Source of the DNA: Rhodocollybia butyracea
Lineage: Eukaryota > Basidiomycota > Agaricomycetes > Agaricales > Omphalotaceae
DNA length: 64,000 bases
NCBI GenBank assembly: GCA_015501585.1
Contig: JADNRY010000118.1
Coordinates: forward strand, 1 to 64,000
Direction: 5' to 3'
Part shown: positions 20,976 to 32,689 of the stretch, one piece after another
How positions within the stretch are numbered: the first letter of the stretch is position 1
Layout: each line of letters opens with the position of its first letter
Translations under genes and position numbers: made by a program
Notes under the pieces: generated by a model
Seen by the model: only the letters and a program-made list of their open reading frames with translations
The model's database searches: none
Told to the model about the DNA's origin: nothing

Positions 20976-22119
20976 TCGCTCCGAGTGGGCCCATGTCTAT
21001 GACAAGGCAGCCCCAGGATTGCAGCCCGTTATATCCAAAGGGGAATCGAGATGTACAAGTGAAAGGATAATTGAATTACTTAATGTATGTATATTCAGGC
21101 TACAGCACGCATGTAAGCGGAAAAATGATAGAGCAACAATAAAGAAAGTCCATATCATTTAGGATACAAAATTCAGCCACTTTATGTGTTAAAATCTGGT
21201 GGAATATTCGAATATAACCGGTTATATAAGCTCTGGCGGAGGGTCTGAGTCTGAGAATACTATTAGCACTAGTATCTCGGGTGACAGGTCCTATGTCCCC
21301 CGATATACTTATATTTGAGCAGCGGGGTGAAGCTGACAGACACAATCACTTTAGTTTACCTGACTTACCTGGTCTCAAATCTCTTTCACTAGCTCGGCGG
21401 CTCCTACAACCCGTCGGAACGGTTGAACCCACGGCCTCAACGCCGCTCTCGGAGTTGTTACAAATTTTGAATGGTTAGCCTTGAGATATCCAACTCAGCC
21501 TGACAGCCATATAACTAGTTTATATGGCTTGACCCGGAGAGTCGTGGTTTGATATATCAAATTTTAACAGAATAATAAGTTAATAACTCTGAAATTGAGT
21601 GAAGATTGTTCCTTAAGGGAGTTTAACTCCTATGGGTCGTAAGAGCTGCTGAGCCAGTAAAAGAGATTATAACCCTGGACGGGCGACTTCATAAGGATAA
21701 CTGGCTACTCGGCCAGATACCGAGGGACATAGTGTCAGAGATATCATTAGACATCAGAAATCTCGATCAACAAGTTACCGGACTTTGTTAGCAGTTCTCG
21801 CATCAAATTCTAGCTGACTCGAGGAATCATAGCTCGAGCTGGCTTCAATTACATGCGTTGGCTCATTCTTCAAGCGGCTCATGACCTACATCAACATTTT
21901 TACATCATGGACCGGAAAAAAGAGTCACTGGCGTAGCGGGATGGCTTTTGTACCAAAAGTGCTGGATTGCTCAGCAAAACATTATCTCAAGTGTCTACTG
22001 CATTATTATATACCTGACAATGACCAAGTGGTCAAAAGAGGACATCTGAATTGTGAACTTGATATAAATATTGCTTTCCACCAACATTCTTGTTATTTGT
22101 GCCATTCCATTTTTGCGAG
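20976..22119. other. No gene; NmrA-like upstream region
   Basis: AT-moderate intergenic sequence. A few sub-100-codon frames without motifs. Contains the presumed promoter of the NmrA-like gene; no convincing TATA box or repeat was seen. Confidence 0.4.
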
Positions 22120-23362
22120 ATGTCAACCACTTGTTCAGCTAACAAGCTTATCCTTGTCATCGGTGCAACTGGTGCCCAAGGAAGAGCAGTCATTTCCTCT
22201 CTATTGGCACCACAAGATAAGGGAGCTCCTACTACATACTCTGTTAGAGCATTGACGCGGAACCCTACCTCTGAACACGCTCAACTCCTTGCTTCTTGGG
22301 GGGTTGAATTATTTCAAGGTAAGATCTGAGTTGACATTGTCGGCCCAGTTTCTCAATATTCATCTCGCTGATTCTTGTTCACCGTTCAGGTCGAGTGGAC
22401 GATATAGACTCACTTCGCTCAGCATGCATCGGATGCTATGGCGTTTTCGTTAACATCGACTCATTTACTGTTGGTCAACGAGTTGAAATTTACGCCGGTA
22501 TCAAGATATTTGAACAGTCACAGAGTGCGAAAGTAAAGCATTTCGTTTGGAGTGGGCTGGATTATGCCAGTAAGGTTAGCGGCAACTTGTCCGCTCTTTC
22601 ATTGATGTAATTTGCTCACTCGTTTGTAGCTTGGAAATTTCAATCCAAAATACTCCCAAGCCTTCCATTTCAACGCAAAAGGCATTGTTGGTGAATTTTT
22701 ACAATCTCAGCCCTCGAGTCCCGCCGGAGACTCATTTACATGGTCCATCATCTCAACTGGCCCCTATCTGGAAAACCTTTGGGGTGTAGGTTTTTCGCCT
22801 ATATATTCATTGTCCAAATTCAAGGGGCTTACCTGATTCTCCCCAGCCTCTTTTGGGACCTCTTGCGAAGCGCGAGAATGGTCATGTTGTCTGGGCAATC
22901 CCTACTGGAGATGGTCATATACCTGCAATCAGCCTCCGCGACATCGGTTGGTGGGTGCGATACACTTTCGACAATCGTTCGGAAACCTCTGGTCGAGAGC
23001 TTAAAATCGCAACGGAGATGATGACCGTTGACCAACTGGTTGAAACGTTCACTCGAGTCACAGGAGTCCCTGCTGTCCACAAACGAATCTCTATCGATGA
23101 ATATCTGGCCGTATATCCAGATCGCTTCAGTAAGCCCATGGTCAGGGAAGAGCCCGAGGGATATACCATTGGAGATCTATACCGTGGGGTGTACAATCTT
23201 GTGGGTGACGACCTCTTGACACGCGATATGGAGTGGATCAGACGTGTACATCCCACCGGACATACTCTAGAGAGCTTCATCAAAGAGAAGGGTTTCAGCG
23301 GAAACCTTGATGCAAAGTTCGCACTTCTAAATGCCTCACACCTCCATGCGCAGACAAAATGA
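22120..23362 (+). CDS. NmrA-like NAD(P)-binding protein
   Basis: Predicted exons: 22120-22318, 22390-22574, 22630-22785 and 22847-23362, joined to 351 residues with all phases consistent. The N terminus has the Rossmann dinucleotide motif GATGAQG (about residues 15-21) in the sequence LILVIGATGAQGRAVISSLL. Later blocks typical of NmrA-like proteins are VKHFVWSGLDYASK, AKGIVGEFL, STGPYLENLWG and GDGHIPAISLRDIGWWVRYTFDN. These proteins are short-chain-dehydrogenase relatives that bind NAD(P); they act as redox-sensing regulators or as reductases of unknown substrate, and this sequence does not decide which. A decayed copy of the same gene lies at 33352-34115. The third intron donor (GTAGGT) is the least certain boundary. 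Confidence 0.88.
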
Positions 23363-23632
23363 TACGTATAGTAGAAACTAGAAATAGTCTATGTTTATCT
23401 AAACTCGAATAGAAATTCCAGTAGACGCTTGAGTATATGTAACTATGGCAGAAATCCAAAGACAAATTGAACCATCGCATAACCTGGTAACTGGTTGGGA
23501 GCAACAAAAGCTAATCATAGAGCATACCTGCTCTGCATTACGTACTACGTTCACTATTCTAGCACAGCACTTTAGCCTCAAAGGGGATGTCATAGAGTGT
23601 AGCTCAAGTGTAGCTAACACACCGGGAAGATA

Positions 23633-23796
23633 CAAAAATCTGCTCGGCAGATTTGTGAACTGAAAGAAAAATGATTATCCTAATAAGAATATTCAGTCTT
23701 CCTGAAATGGTTACTGAAAGTTTGTGATAAACTATAAAAGGAATATCTTATCTTATCGGAAAATTTCAGTACACCTTTCTGCCGAGCAGAATTTTG
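23633..23796. mobile_element. Short TA-flanked MITE
   Basis: A 164-bp segment with inverted ends CAAAAATCTGCTCGGCAG and CTGCCGAGCAGAATTTTG, bounded by TA at 23631-23632 and 23797-23798. It lies 270 bp after the NmrA-like stop codon. Length, TA duplication and absence of coding fit a Tc1/mariner-type MITE. Confidence 0.65.
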
Positions 23797-23903
23797 TATC
23801 ATTACGGCGTGTATAATTATTACTTACTGATATGATATGGCACCCCTAATGAGGATCAGGGCGACGTAGGGGTTCCAAAAAAGGGAATAAATCAAGATTT
23901 TCT

Positions 23904-24236
23904 TCAAAGCAAACATCGTCTAAGTAGTTCAACGACCCAGTCCTGGGCTTCTGAAGTAGCCAAAAAATCAGCCATACCAAGGTGACGGTATGGTTGGCTA
24001 GAGGTATCATTGTGAATGTCAGTGAGTTCAATATCCTGCAATATTTTTGTGTATGACTTCGGATTTTGACGATGTCGGTGGTAGTGTTTAGAAAGCCCAG
24101 GCAAGGCAAATGTGGCACCTAAGTCTTTTGCTTCCGATCTAGCATCGGGATTATTCGTAACAGTGAGTAGTAGTTCATCAGCAAAAATGTCAGAAACTTT
24201 TATGCACTTGTAAGAAGCGAGGATAATATAAGGCAT
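23904..24236 (-). CDS. Hypothetical protein fragment
   Basis: A 110-residue frame beginning MPYIILASYKCIKVSDIFADELLL and ending DWVVELLRRCLL. I recognise no domain. It starts directly at the edge of the ACAAG-rich repeat array, so an upstream exon may have been lost or separated by the repeats. It could be a chance frame. Confidence 0.3.
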   Translation of the reverse strand: MPYIILASYKCIKVSDIFADELLLTVTNNPDARSEAKDLGATFALPGLSKHYHRHRQNPKSYTKILQDIELTDIHNDTSSQPYRHLGMADFLATSEAQDWVVELLRRCLL

Positions 24237-24242
24237 TACAAG

Positions 24243-24494
24243 TCAGGGTGGAATTCTTACAGGCATAAACAAGGTCATACAAGGTGTGAACAGATTACAA
24301 GCCAGAACAAGCCATGGTATTCTTACAAGGGTAAACAAGGTCCTACAAGCTGCGAAAATATTACAAGCTGCAAGATTCTTACATGCATAAACAAGGCCGT
24401 ACAATGTATTACAAGCCATGGGTATCTTACACATGTGTAAACAAGGCCGTACAAGGTATAGCAAGCCACGGGATTCTCACATGTGTAAATAAGT
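24243..24494 (+). repeat. Imperfect ACAAG-rich tandem repeats
   Basis: Imperfect repeats with the recurring pattern TAAACAAGG.C.TACAAG...ACAAGCCA.GG.ATTCTTACA, roughly 55-65 nt apart. The array is broken at its right edge by the copia element. A similar word, GTACAAGCGGAAACAAGCAA, resumes right after that element. Comparable words in the opposite orientation lie at 31575-31720. Confidence 0.7.
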
Positions 24495-24793
24495 TGTTGA
24501 AGGTACTTCGGTACCATTTCCTTATTTGATCTGAGTATTCTAGCTTTGACCTTACCGTATCCGATTTCGCTTCTTTAGTTTACCACTCGCCTTTTAGTTT
24601 ACCAGCCTCGCTTACATACGCCCTTATAACAGGGCTCGAGTCATATTACACCCCTCGATTGTTTCTTCCACAATCGAGGTGAGCTTACTTTATTTACTTA
24701 CTTATATCCACATACTGACTAGTAGTAGACTTACGTTCTCTGACAGGTATATACGATTGTTTCTTCCACAATCGAGACTTACGTTCTCTGACA
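24495..24793 (+). repeat. Copia 5' LTR
   Basis: A 299-bp LTR with TG..CA ends. It contains a repeated motif GATTGTTTCTTCCACAATCG with a short inverted symmetry. The next bases do not start with TGG, so a standard tRNA 3'-end primer site is not obvious. Confidence 0.9.
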
Positions 24794-24900
24794 GATTATG
24801 AGACTCGGGCTCTAAACGAGCTAATAAGAAAATTTTATTTTCGTGCCTTTATCTTACAGAAGAAGTATTCAAACTACTACTTGCTACCTACAGTCATATT

Positions 24901-27900
24901 ATGTCCTTCTCAAGTGTTCTCCCCAATACTCCGAACTTCTCGGAGTCCGAGACGTTGGTTGGCGCTGACTCATGGCGCTCTTTTAAAACTCAAGTGGAAC
25001 TTGTTGTCAAGGCCCGAGGACTCATAGGATACCTCAGTGGTTCTATCGCACAGCCCACATCTAACCCCACTCCTACCGCTATCACTGTAACCGATGCTGC
25101 AGGTAATACCACATGATCCACACCGACTCATCTACCTCCAACTCCCGCCTATAGTTCCCAGCCATCTGTCGAAGAATGGGATATGCACGACCGCGCAGTT
25201 GTCGATATCATTGTCTCCAACACTCAGGACCCTGTTGGTGTTGGTATCGATGCCTCAAAGACAGCCGCTGTCATCTGGAAGGCGTTGACTACACACTTCG
25301 AGGACAAAAGTGAACAACTTATATATCATGCAGATAGGAAACTTCGAACTCACCTCTTCAATCCGTCCTTGGAGGGGATGGAGGATCATGAGGCCAATCT
25401 CCGTAAACTCCGCAAACATCTTGTTGATTTAGGCGGGAAGATCGAAGATACCCAATTCCGACAGATCGTCATTAACTCTGTGCCATTGGATTGGAGATCG
25501 GATATGCGAAACGTACCTGGCACAACCTCTGATGAAGCCCTACGCCACCTACACTCCATCTGGTTTGACAAAGTGGACGAATCAGACAGGAAAGAGAAAG
25601 AGTATCAGAAAGCAAAAGCACTTTTGGCTATCGAGATGGACCAGCTTACCTTGGAAAAGGCTAGATCTATCGTCGCTGCAGCTGCACAGAGCCCCTCTAT
25701 GGCACCTCGTAAACTCTGTACCAATCCCAATTGCCCGCGTAAGCCTGGACATACCATTGCTAACTGCTGGGCAAAAGGGGGAGGCGCTGAAGGCAAAGCT
25801 CCACCTTCCTATGTGAAGAAATATGGCGGTACTAGTGTTTCAGCGACACCTGTCGTTGCCGCCATGGCTTATGGTCCCATGGAGACTCACCTTCTTGATG
25901 CCAGCGATCCCTCGCATGATGGTGCGTTGACTCACGCTGTCGGTGTTCACAACTCTAATCCGTCTCCTGATAGACAGAGCAATCCCGTTCTAGGAGGCGG
26001 TAGAGAAGCATCGTTCAGTAGTGCAGTAAATACACCATCTGTAAACTCCGTTAGTTGTTGTTGCTGCAAAGCGCTTGTTCCGCTGTACTCGCCTATACCC
26101 GAAGTTAAGACATTCCTAGACTCAGGAGCCTCCAAGCATATCTGGAGATCCCGAGATGACTTCACTTGCTTCCTCGACATTGAGGAGTGTATCGGGGAAG
26201 GTGCATCTGCCAGTTTTAAAATTCTGGGTGTAGGAGATGTGGAGTTCAAGACGAAAGCAGGGGGAAAAGAAAGAGTCATCCATCTCACCAATGTCCGTTA
26301 TGCGCCATCTGTCCAGTTCAATCTTATATCCATCCCTACTCTGGATCAGAAGGGTTTCAGTGGTGTTTGGGGCAATAACATACTCACCGTTAGTGCCCCG
26401 AATGGAGAATTAGTGATGGAAGGACTTGGACGTGCCAAAATGTACGAGTTGGACCGCCGACCTACGGTTATTGCGGGTTATGCCAGATCAAATTCCAGAG
26501 CCACAGATATACTCACCTGGCATTGTCGACTAGCCCATGTCTCCATCCCTCGGATTCTTCGGATGGCTAACCGTAATCTTGTAAATGGTCTTGAAATCTC
26601 ATCTAAGACAATTTCCGGGTTATGCGAGGACTGCCTATACGCGAAAGCAACGAAACGACCTTTCGATGAAGTGCTTGAGCACGAGGTGGATGTTTTAGAG
26701 CGGGTACACCTAGACCTTTGGGGTCCTGCCCGTACCAGGAGTCAAGGCGGAGCGGTATACATGGCACTTTATACAGATGGATGCAGTTCTATGCGGATGC
26801 CATACTTTCTCCCCAACAAACTTGCCTCTACTGTTCTCAAGTGTCTTCATGAATACCGTACGCTAGCGGAACGCCAGACTGGAAAGAAGTTGAAGATAAT
26901 CAGAGTGGACCAAGGGAGGGAGTTTGATAACGAACTGGTGTGGAATTATTGCACAACCCATGGAATAGTCATGGAGTTCAATACACCCTACTCGTCCGCT
27001 GCTAACGGGGTGGCAGAACGTGCCAATCGTACTGTAATTGAAGGAGTTAGAGCCTTTATTGAAGAGTCGGGCTTACCTCCTAGCTTCTGGGCTGAGGCTG
27101 CTTCTACTTTCTGCTATGTCGACAATTTTGTTCCTTCCTCCCGGTTCCCCGATGATATTCCAACGGAGATTTGGTCGCGGAAGCACCAAGATGTCTCACA
27201 TCTCAGACCTTTTGGGTGTGACTGTTGGGCGACCTTACCTGACCGCCGTACAGATGGTAAGCTGTCCCGTCAGGCGGTAAGAGGAAAGTTGGTGGGTAAC
27301 CTGGGTAGAAGGGGTATAAAATATGGGTGCCTGAAAGCCGGACATTTACATTTTCTAGGGACGTCAGGTTTGATGAAGGGGTGGGCCATAGGACCCAATC
27401 GGGTGGTAACTCCGACTCCGTCGATAACGGCGTTAACGACGTCGACATCATTCCTACTGTCCACGCGCCGACATCGTTTCCCAATCCACCTTTAGACTCC
27501 TCTGGCACCGACTCTGACATACTAGCTCCTATCCCAGATACTTGTTCCTTGATTTTACCTATCCCTATCCCCGCTCAGACTGACTCCCAACCTATTTCTC
27601 CCATCCCGATACTGCCTCCACCTCCACCCAGACGATCTTCCAGGGCCACAAAATTATCTGGAAAAGCGTTAGATAGCCTTCGTTCTGAAGAGTTGGAGAA
27701 ACTAGGAAGGGATAGAGGTGAGGCTTGGGCAGATGATGACTTGAACGAGGATACCCCATTAGCCATGGTTATGAGCAGCCCTTGGGCTTTTGGCATCACA
27801 TCCTCGGAGCTGTGGGTCCCTCGGTCGTATAGGGAGGCATCAAAGCGACTCGACTTATGGCAACGCCCTATGGAAAAGGAGATGAAGAATTTTGAAGACA

Positions 27901-29396
27901 AGGATTGTTGGGAATTGGTGCCTCGTCCGCCAGGCTCGCATGTCACGGGCGGAAAATGGGTTTTCGCAAATAAAGTTGACTCTGATGGCTCACTTTTGGA
28001 GCGTAAAGCTAGATGGGTTGCACAAGGATTTACTCAAGTCTTTGGTCTCGAGTACGAGCAGACTCACGCCGCCGTTGCTCGCATGGAGTCTGTGCGTATT
28101 ACACTCACCATCATCGCTGCCTTGGGCTTATCTCTATTCCAATGTGATTTCCGAGCGGCATTCCTTAACAGTCCTATCTCACACACTGTCTACATGCGCC
28201 AGCCAGAGGGTTTCGCTGTGAAGGGGAAGGAGGACTGGGTGTGCAAGTTAAAGAAATCAATTTATGGCTTGAAGCAGGGGGGCATGACTGGTGGAAAACC
28301 CTGGACTCCTCGTATCATGAAGATGGCTACACGGCGTCCAAAACGGATCCGTGCATTCGTTTCCGGCGTGTCGGCAATGTATATACTATCACCTCGACCT
28401 ACGGCAACGATGTGGTGGGTGGTTCCAGCACAGAGCAGGGGAAGCGAGCTGCGATAGATGACCTACGGAAACGATGGGAGTCTAACGAGGTTACATCCGG
28501 TGTTCTCCTTGGCATGTCTATATCCCAAGACCCCGGTACAAAAGCCATTACCCTCTCGCAAGAAATCTACTGCCGTAACATGTTACATGTTCTAGGTTTA
28601 TGGGATGTTCCATGTCGCAGTACGCCCCTACCCCCATCTGTTTCAGCTCTTGGCCACGGTACACCCCATGACACTCACTGATTTTCTCTTCATCAAGGAT
28701 AAACCATATCGTGAGTTCGTAGGTTCAGCGCTATGGGTGCAAGGATGCACGAGGCCGGATTTCTCCTTTGCCGCTGGTCTTCTCGCTTGCTTTCAAGACG
28801 ACCCAGATAGGTCCCACTGGGACTGTGTTGAATGGCTAGCTGGCTACATTAAGAGCACAATCACGATTGCCATTGTTTACCGATGTATATCGATGATGGC
28901 TGATGAACCGGGCTGGGGTATGAAACCAGATGCCTTTTCGGATGCAGACCATGCTGGGTGTGTTGTCACCCACCGCTCCACGTCAGGATTTGTATTCTTC
29001 CTCGCTGGCGCCCCCGTTTGTTGGAAATCCAAACGGCAGCCCACGGTATCACTTTCCACGACTGAGGCCGAACTGGTCGCGCTATCTCTCGCTTCTCAGC
29101 AGGCTTGCTGGTTACGTGGCTTCCTTAGCGAGGTTGATCTTGCCTTACAAGCACCCATCCCTATATCAGGTGACAATTTTGGGTCCCTTTCTCTAGCGGA
29201 GACTTCCAAGAACCAGCGGCTGGTCAAACATATTGATGTTAAGGATCTCTTTGTACGGGAAGTAGTTGGGAGGGGTGATATTGTGTTGCGTCAAATTGCT
29301 TCAGAAGCCAATGTCGCAGACGTCTTCACGAAACCGATGGGCAGAGCGCTCCATAACCGGATGTTAGAGTTGTTGAGGTTAGATGGTACGAAGTAG
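24901..29396 (+). pseudogene. Copia gag-pol polyprotein, disrupted
   Basis: Starts MSFSSVLPN at 24901. Gag continues past an in-frame TGA (25114-25116) to a zinc knuckle-like CTNPNC..KPGHTIANCW. Protease has FLDSGASKHIW. The GAG-pre-integrase has HCRLAH and CEDCLYAK, and the integrase shows DLWGPA, a second acidic block VDQGREFDN and PYSSAANGVAERANR. Frame changes occur near 27310-27330, in the G run 28277-28282, and near 28650. RT shows KARWVAQGF, the QCDFRAAFLN block and a YGND box where YxDD is expected. RNase H has DADHAG, STEAELVALS and the terminal NVADVFTKP. This copy cannot make an intact polyprotein. Confidence 0.9.
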
Positions 29397-29402
29397 GGGG
29401 GG
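29391..29402 (+). other. Copia polypurine tract
   Basis: Purine run ending GTAGGGGGGG directly before the 3' LTR, the expected plus-strand priming site. It begins a few bases before the RNase H stop codon (29394-29396) and spans it. Confidence 0.75.
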
Positions 29403-29815
29403 TGTTGAAGGTACTTCGGTACCATTTCCTTATTTGATCTGAGTATTCTAGCTTTGACCTTACCGTATCCGATTTCGCTTCTTTAGTTTACCACTCGCCT
29501 TTTAGTTTACCAGCCTCGCTTACATACGACCTTATAACAGGGCTCGAGTCATATTACGCCCCTCGATTGTTTCTTCCACAATCCGATTTCGCTTCTTTAG
29601 TTTACCACTCGCCTTTTAGTTTACCAGCCTCGCTTACATACGCCCTTATAACAGGGCTCGAGTCATATTACGCCCCTCGATTGTTTCTTCCACAATCGAG
29701 GTGAGCTTACTTTATTTACTTACTTATATCCACATACTGACTAGTAGTAGACTTACGTTCTCTGACAGGTATATACGATTGTTTCTTCCACAATCGAGAC
29801 TTACGTTCTCTGACA
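29403..29815 (+). repeat. Copia 3' LTR with internal duplication
   Basis: 413 bp against 299 bp for the 5' LTR. The extra 114 bp is a tandem duplication of the internal segment that begins CCGATTTCGCTTCTTTAG and ends at the GATTGTTTCTTCCACAATC block. Outside the duplication the LTRs differ at only a few sites. Confidence 0.88.
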
Positions 29816-30087
29816 TAAGTCCGTACAAGCGGAAACAAGCAACGAAGTCAAGATCATCGTTCCCATCACCACCGACTTGTCCAGAGGGTAAAGAGAGCTT
29901 TAAAATTTTGAGTGTAGGAACGATTGAGGAACGACAAGAAGTAATAAGCGCTTACCCTCTCATAATCTTATCTTGATTAAGTCCAAGGTCACCTGATCTA
30001 TGATACGTCGCGATTTACACGACTTTCTTTTTCATTACTTTTTCATTACTTCCTCCAACATGGCCACAAAGCCTCCTGCAAAATCTT

Positions 30088-31175
30088 ATGGATCCAACGC
30101 TTAATCTTCTCCTACAAAAATGCCGTCGAGTCTCCAAAGAAGATTCAGATTCCTCTTCGGGTACCTCTACTTCAAGTGACAGCAGCAGCGAATCTGAGAC
30201 GTCGGACAGCAACAAAGAAAACCGGAAACTGCGTACAAAATCTACATCTCAGCCTTCCAAGGCAACAAGTAATCAAAAGGAGAAGCAGAAGAGGAAGAAA
30301 GGGAAGGAGAAAAAAAGATAAGGCTACGGGCCATGGGCTGTACGTAGTTCTCTTATTTCTAGTGCTTCACTAACATTGTTTTCAGCACAAAAAGAGTCTG
30401 AAACCTTTCGTCAAGGCCGGCCGATGGGCTGTCCTTGCTATCGACTTCTATCTCGATATCACGGCCATCGAGGCGACAATTTTAGCTTCTCATAGTGATG
30501 GTTTCGTTTGGAGATGTGAAATGCGCCAAGAAGACCAAAGTGGGTCGAAGTCGAAATTATCTCTCCACACTTAGATTTATTATCTTTATCCAGCATCGAA
30601 AACTACTGTTTGAGGATACAGAGTACGTGCGCTTTAAAACTTTGCATATATGCTGAACTTTTGGTTATAGATTCCTGTACAACGTCGATATATATGATCC
30701 CAAGGACCCAGAGCGCGGTCTCTTCCGAGGCTATATTCTATACCGGGTGATTCGTCTTTTTCAGCTGAAGTCTATGGCGGTGAAGAATGGAATGCAAAAG
30801 GTGACCAGTCGCCACATGACCTATGCCGCTGTTCAGGTGCGTTCTCAGTTTATGTTCTTGTGTCTTGTTAGTGAGTTGAACATTACTCAGGCCTGCTTTG
30901 CACTCTCCGCAAGTGAAACGTGGAACCATGATAACGACAACTTCAGTGATGCGGAATTCTACTCGAAAATTGCGGATTATGACCCCGGAGATGAGAGAGT
31001 TGTCCATTGGAAAGTTGGAACAAGTAAGTCCTTACTTTCTATCGTCTCACTCCCCCTTACACCACTACTTTTAGGAAGGTATTCGGTCATCTCCAAGGGC
31101 GGCAAGATAGCGCCGTCGTCAAAGAAAAACGCATCTCTCGAAATGGCTCAAAGGCTCCTCCTTCAACTACATTGA
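30088..31175 (+). CDS. DUF6698-like hypothetical protein
   Basis: A gene with several short introns whose joins I could only partly fix. The N-terminal exon (from 30088) is Ser/Lys-rich with acidic tracts. Later exon pieces encode GRWAVLAIDFYLDITA, HRKLLFEDTE, the block YDPKDPERGLFRGYILYRV, TYAAVQACFALSASETW with DAEFYSKIADY, and a C-terminal KKNASLEMAQRLLLQLH. The order DP...GLFRG.....R, YA.VQ..FALS..E.W and FY..I.D fits my recollection of the Agaricomycete DUF6698 family; function unknown. The seven-A run at about 30311-30317 coincides with a frame problem after exon 1, so this copy may be damaged. It lies between two ACAAG-rich arrays. Confidence 0.55.
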
Positions 31176-31569
31176 TCGTTCGCGCGGCACAAAAAGCACG
31201 GAAGATACAACGTTTAGCACCCAGGACCGACGCTGCTGCCGCCGGTGACTCTGATACCCCAGCTTAGTTTCGGTCTCATGCCTTCCTTATGCTTGCGCTT
31301 TTCTTTATCACATACAAGTGATATCCCACCTTTGCATCTCACTGTATCGTACTTCTTGCTCTCGAACTTATTCACGCCTGTATCTCTCACTCTCACGTTT
31401 CCATGGACTGTATTTTACTTTTTGGTTGCTACTTACCGTTGTACTTTTCGCTCATTGCTTGTTGCTTGCTCCTTGTTGTAATCAATTGTATTTCAAATGC
31501 ACCTCATCATGAATAGCAGACGAAAACTACTGCCCATAAATTGTTCAGCATAGGTACTTACGGTAAAAG

Positions 31570-31722
31570 GGCCCTGCTATGCCTTGTAATGGCTGTAGGG
31601 CTTGTATGGGCTTGTATCAGCTTGTAATCTTGCGTACCTTGTATGCGCTTGCAATCTTTCAGTAAAAACAAGCGCATACAAGGTACGCTGACCTTGCAAG
31701 GTGTGCATAGCTTGTATTCCCT
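31570..31722. repeat. TACAAG/CTTGTA array with palindrome
   Basis: CTTGTA words recur (GGCTTGTATGGGCTTGTATC, AGCTTGTAATC). A near-perfect palindrome follows: GCGTACCTTGTATGCGCTTG ... CAAGCGCATACAAGGTACGC at about 31632-31689. The orientation is opposite to the ACAAG array at 24243-24494. No gene seen from 31200 to 31570 or here. Confidence 0.65.
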
Positions 31723-32689
31723 CGTTTTCCCATGTCATCACATGCGGTTGACCTACTATTTTGCTGATGTTGCTCACTAATCAGGTACATTATACAGAGG
31801 TAATCAATAGAACCGAGGCGGGCAATCGCGATTGAATAGTTAACAGAGTTATGATTTTGAGAAAGTTGAATACGTATATGACCTCTCATAACCGACCGAC
31901 ATATCTGATAATAAATTCAAATGTAAATACTTCCTGGCTACCGCTGCTCAAACAAAATACTCACGAATGCGTGCGTTGCATCGAAATTGGCACATCATTC
32001 GCCTTCGGTTTCTTTGGTATTTTCTTGGAGCAAAGCGCACAATCCTACCGGGCCTAGCCGGAGACAGAACAACTTGGATATGTACCCGCGAAGTGCTCTA
32101 TGATCGTTTTCGCATAGCGACCAGACATCTATAAATGACGCTCATAACGACTAATACTCCCAGCGCAGCACTAAGGATTTGAACGCCGAGAGGGCGAGAT
32201 ATCAGCACTGCTTGCTTGGCGTGAGTCGCGGGTCAGACCTCCTTGTTCTTGGCTGATCACTGTATAATTTGTGGGGTTGAGCGTATTGTAAAATTAGTGC
32301 CAGCACCACCCCCGCCAAATAAGGATCAATTTTGGCGAACGAGGCGGGAGCCCTTTATATAGTAGAAATTTTGCTTTGTCCAGTAAGGACTTACGAGTTG
32401 AGAGATAGGCAACTTCGGTAACACAGCGTGAACTATCGGAGAGAGTCTTGCACCTCTTGGTAGGTGTCTACCAGACATATGTGTTCCCGCTCTTGTTCAA
32501 TTTGGAAGGCAGTCGGGTGTCGTCACACAGCGCCCGAAGCCTCGGTTGCAGTTGGTACTCTAGAGTGACGTTATACACACCACAGGCGGGTACGTAGTCA
32601 TTCTTTACCATATTTTTCTACTCCTGATACCATACGCAAAGGGGCGACGCAACCCGGCCAAATTAGTTGCATCCCATAAGTCCAACCCA
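31723..32689. other. No gene seen
   Basis: Only short frames without motifs on either strand, and no clear repeats. Confidence 0.4.

Larger units (their letters stand above)
24495..29815 (+). mobile_element. Ty1/copia LTR retrotransposon
   Basis: A full-length element with LTRs starting TGTTGAAGG and ending TCTGACA, and a perfect 5-bp target duplication TAAGT (24490-24494 and 29816-29820). Domain order gag, protease, integrase, RT, RNase H is copia-type. The coding part is damaged by one stop and three frameshifts. It is inserted in the ACAAG repeat array. Confidence 0.92.

Noticed and set aside
24243..24517. Minus-strand frames rich in LYGLVYAC repeats
   Set aside because: They are translations of the ACAAG tandem repeats, not a protein gene.
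30060..30104. ATG at 30060 as start of the DUF6698-like gene
   Set aside because: It runs into a stop after 14 codons; the frame from 30088 is longer and has biased Ser/Lys composition.
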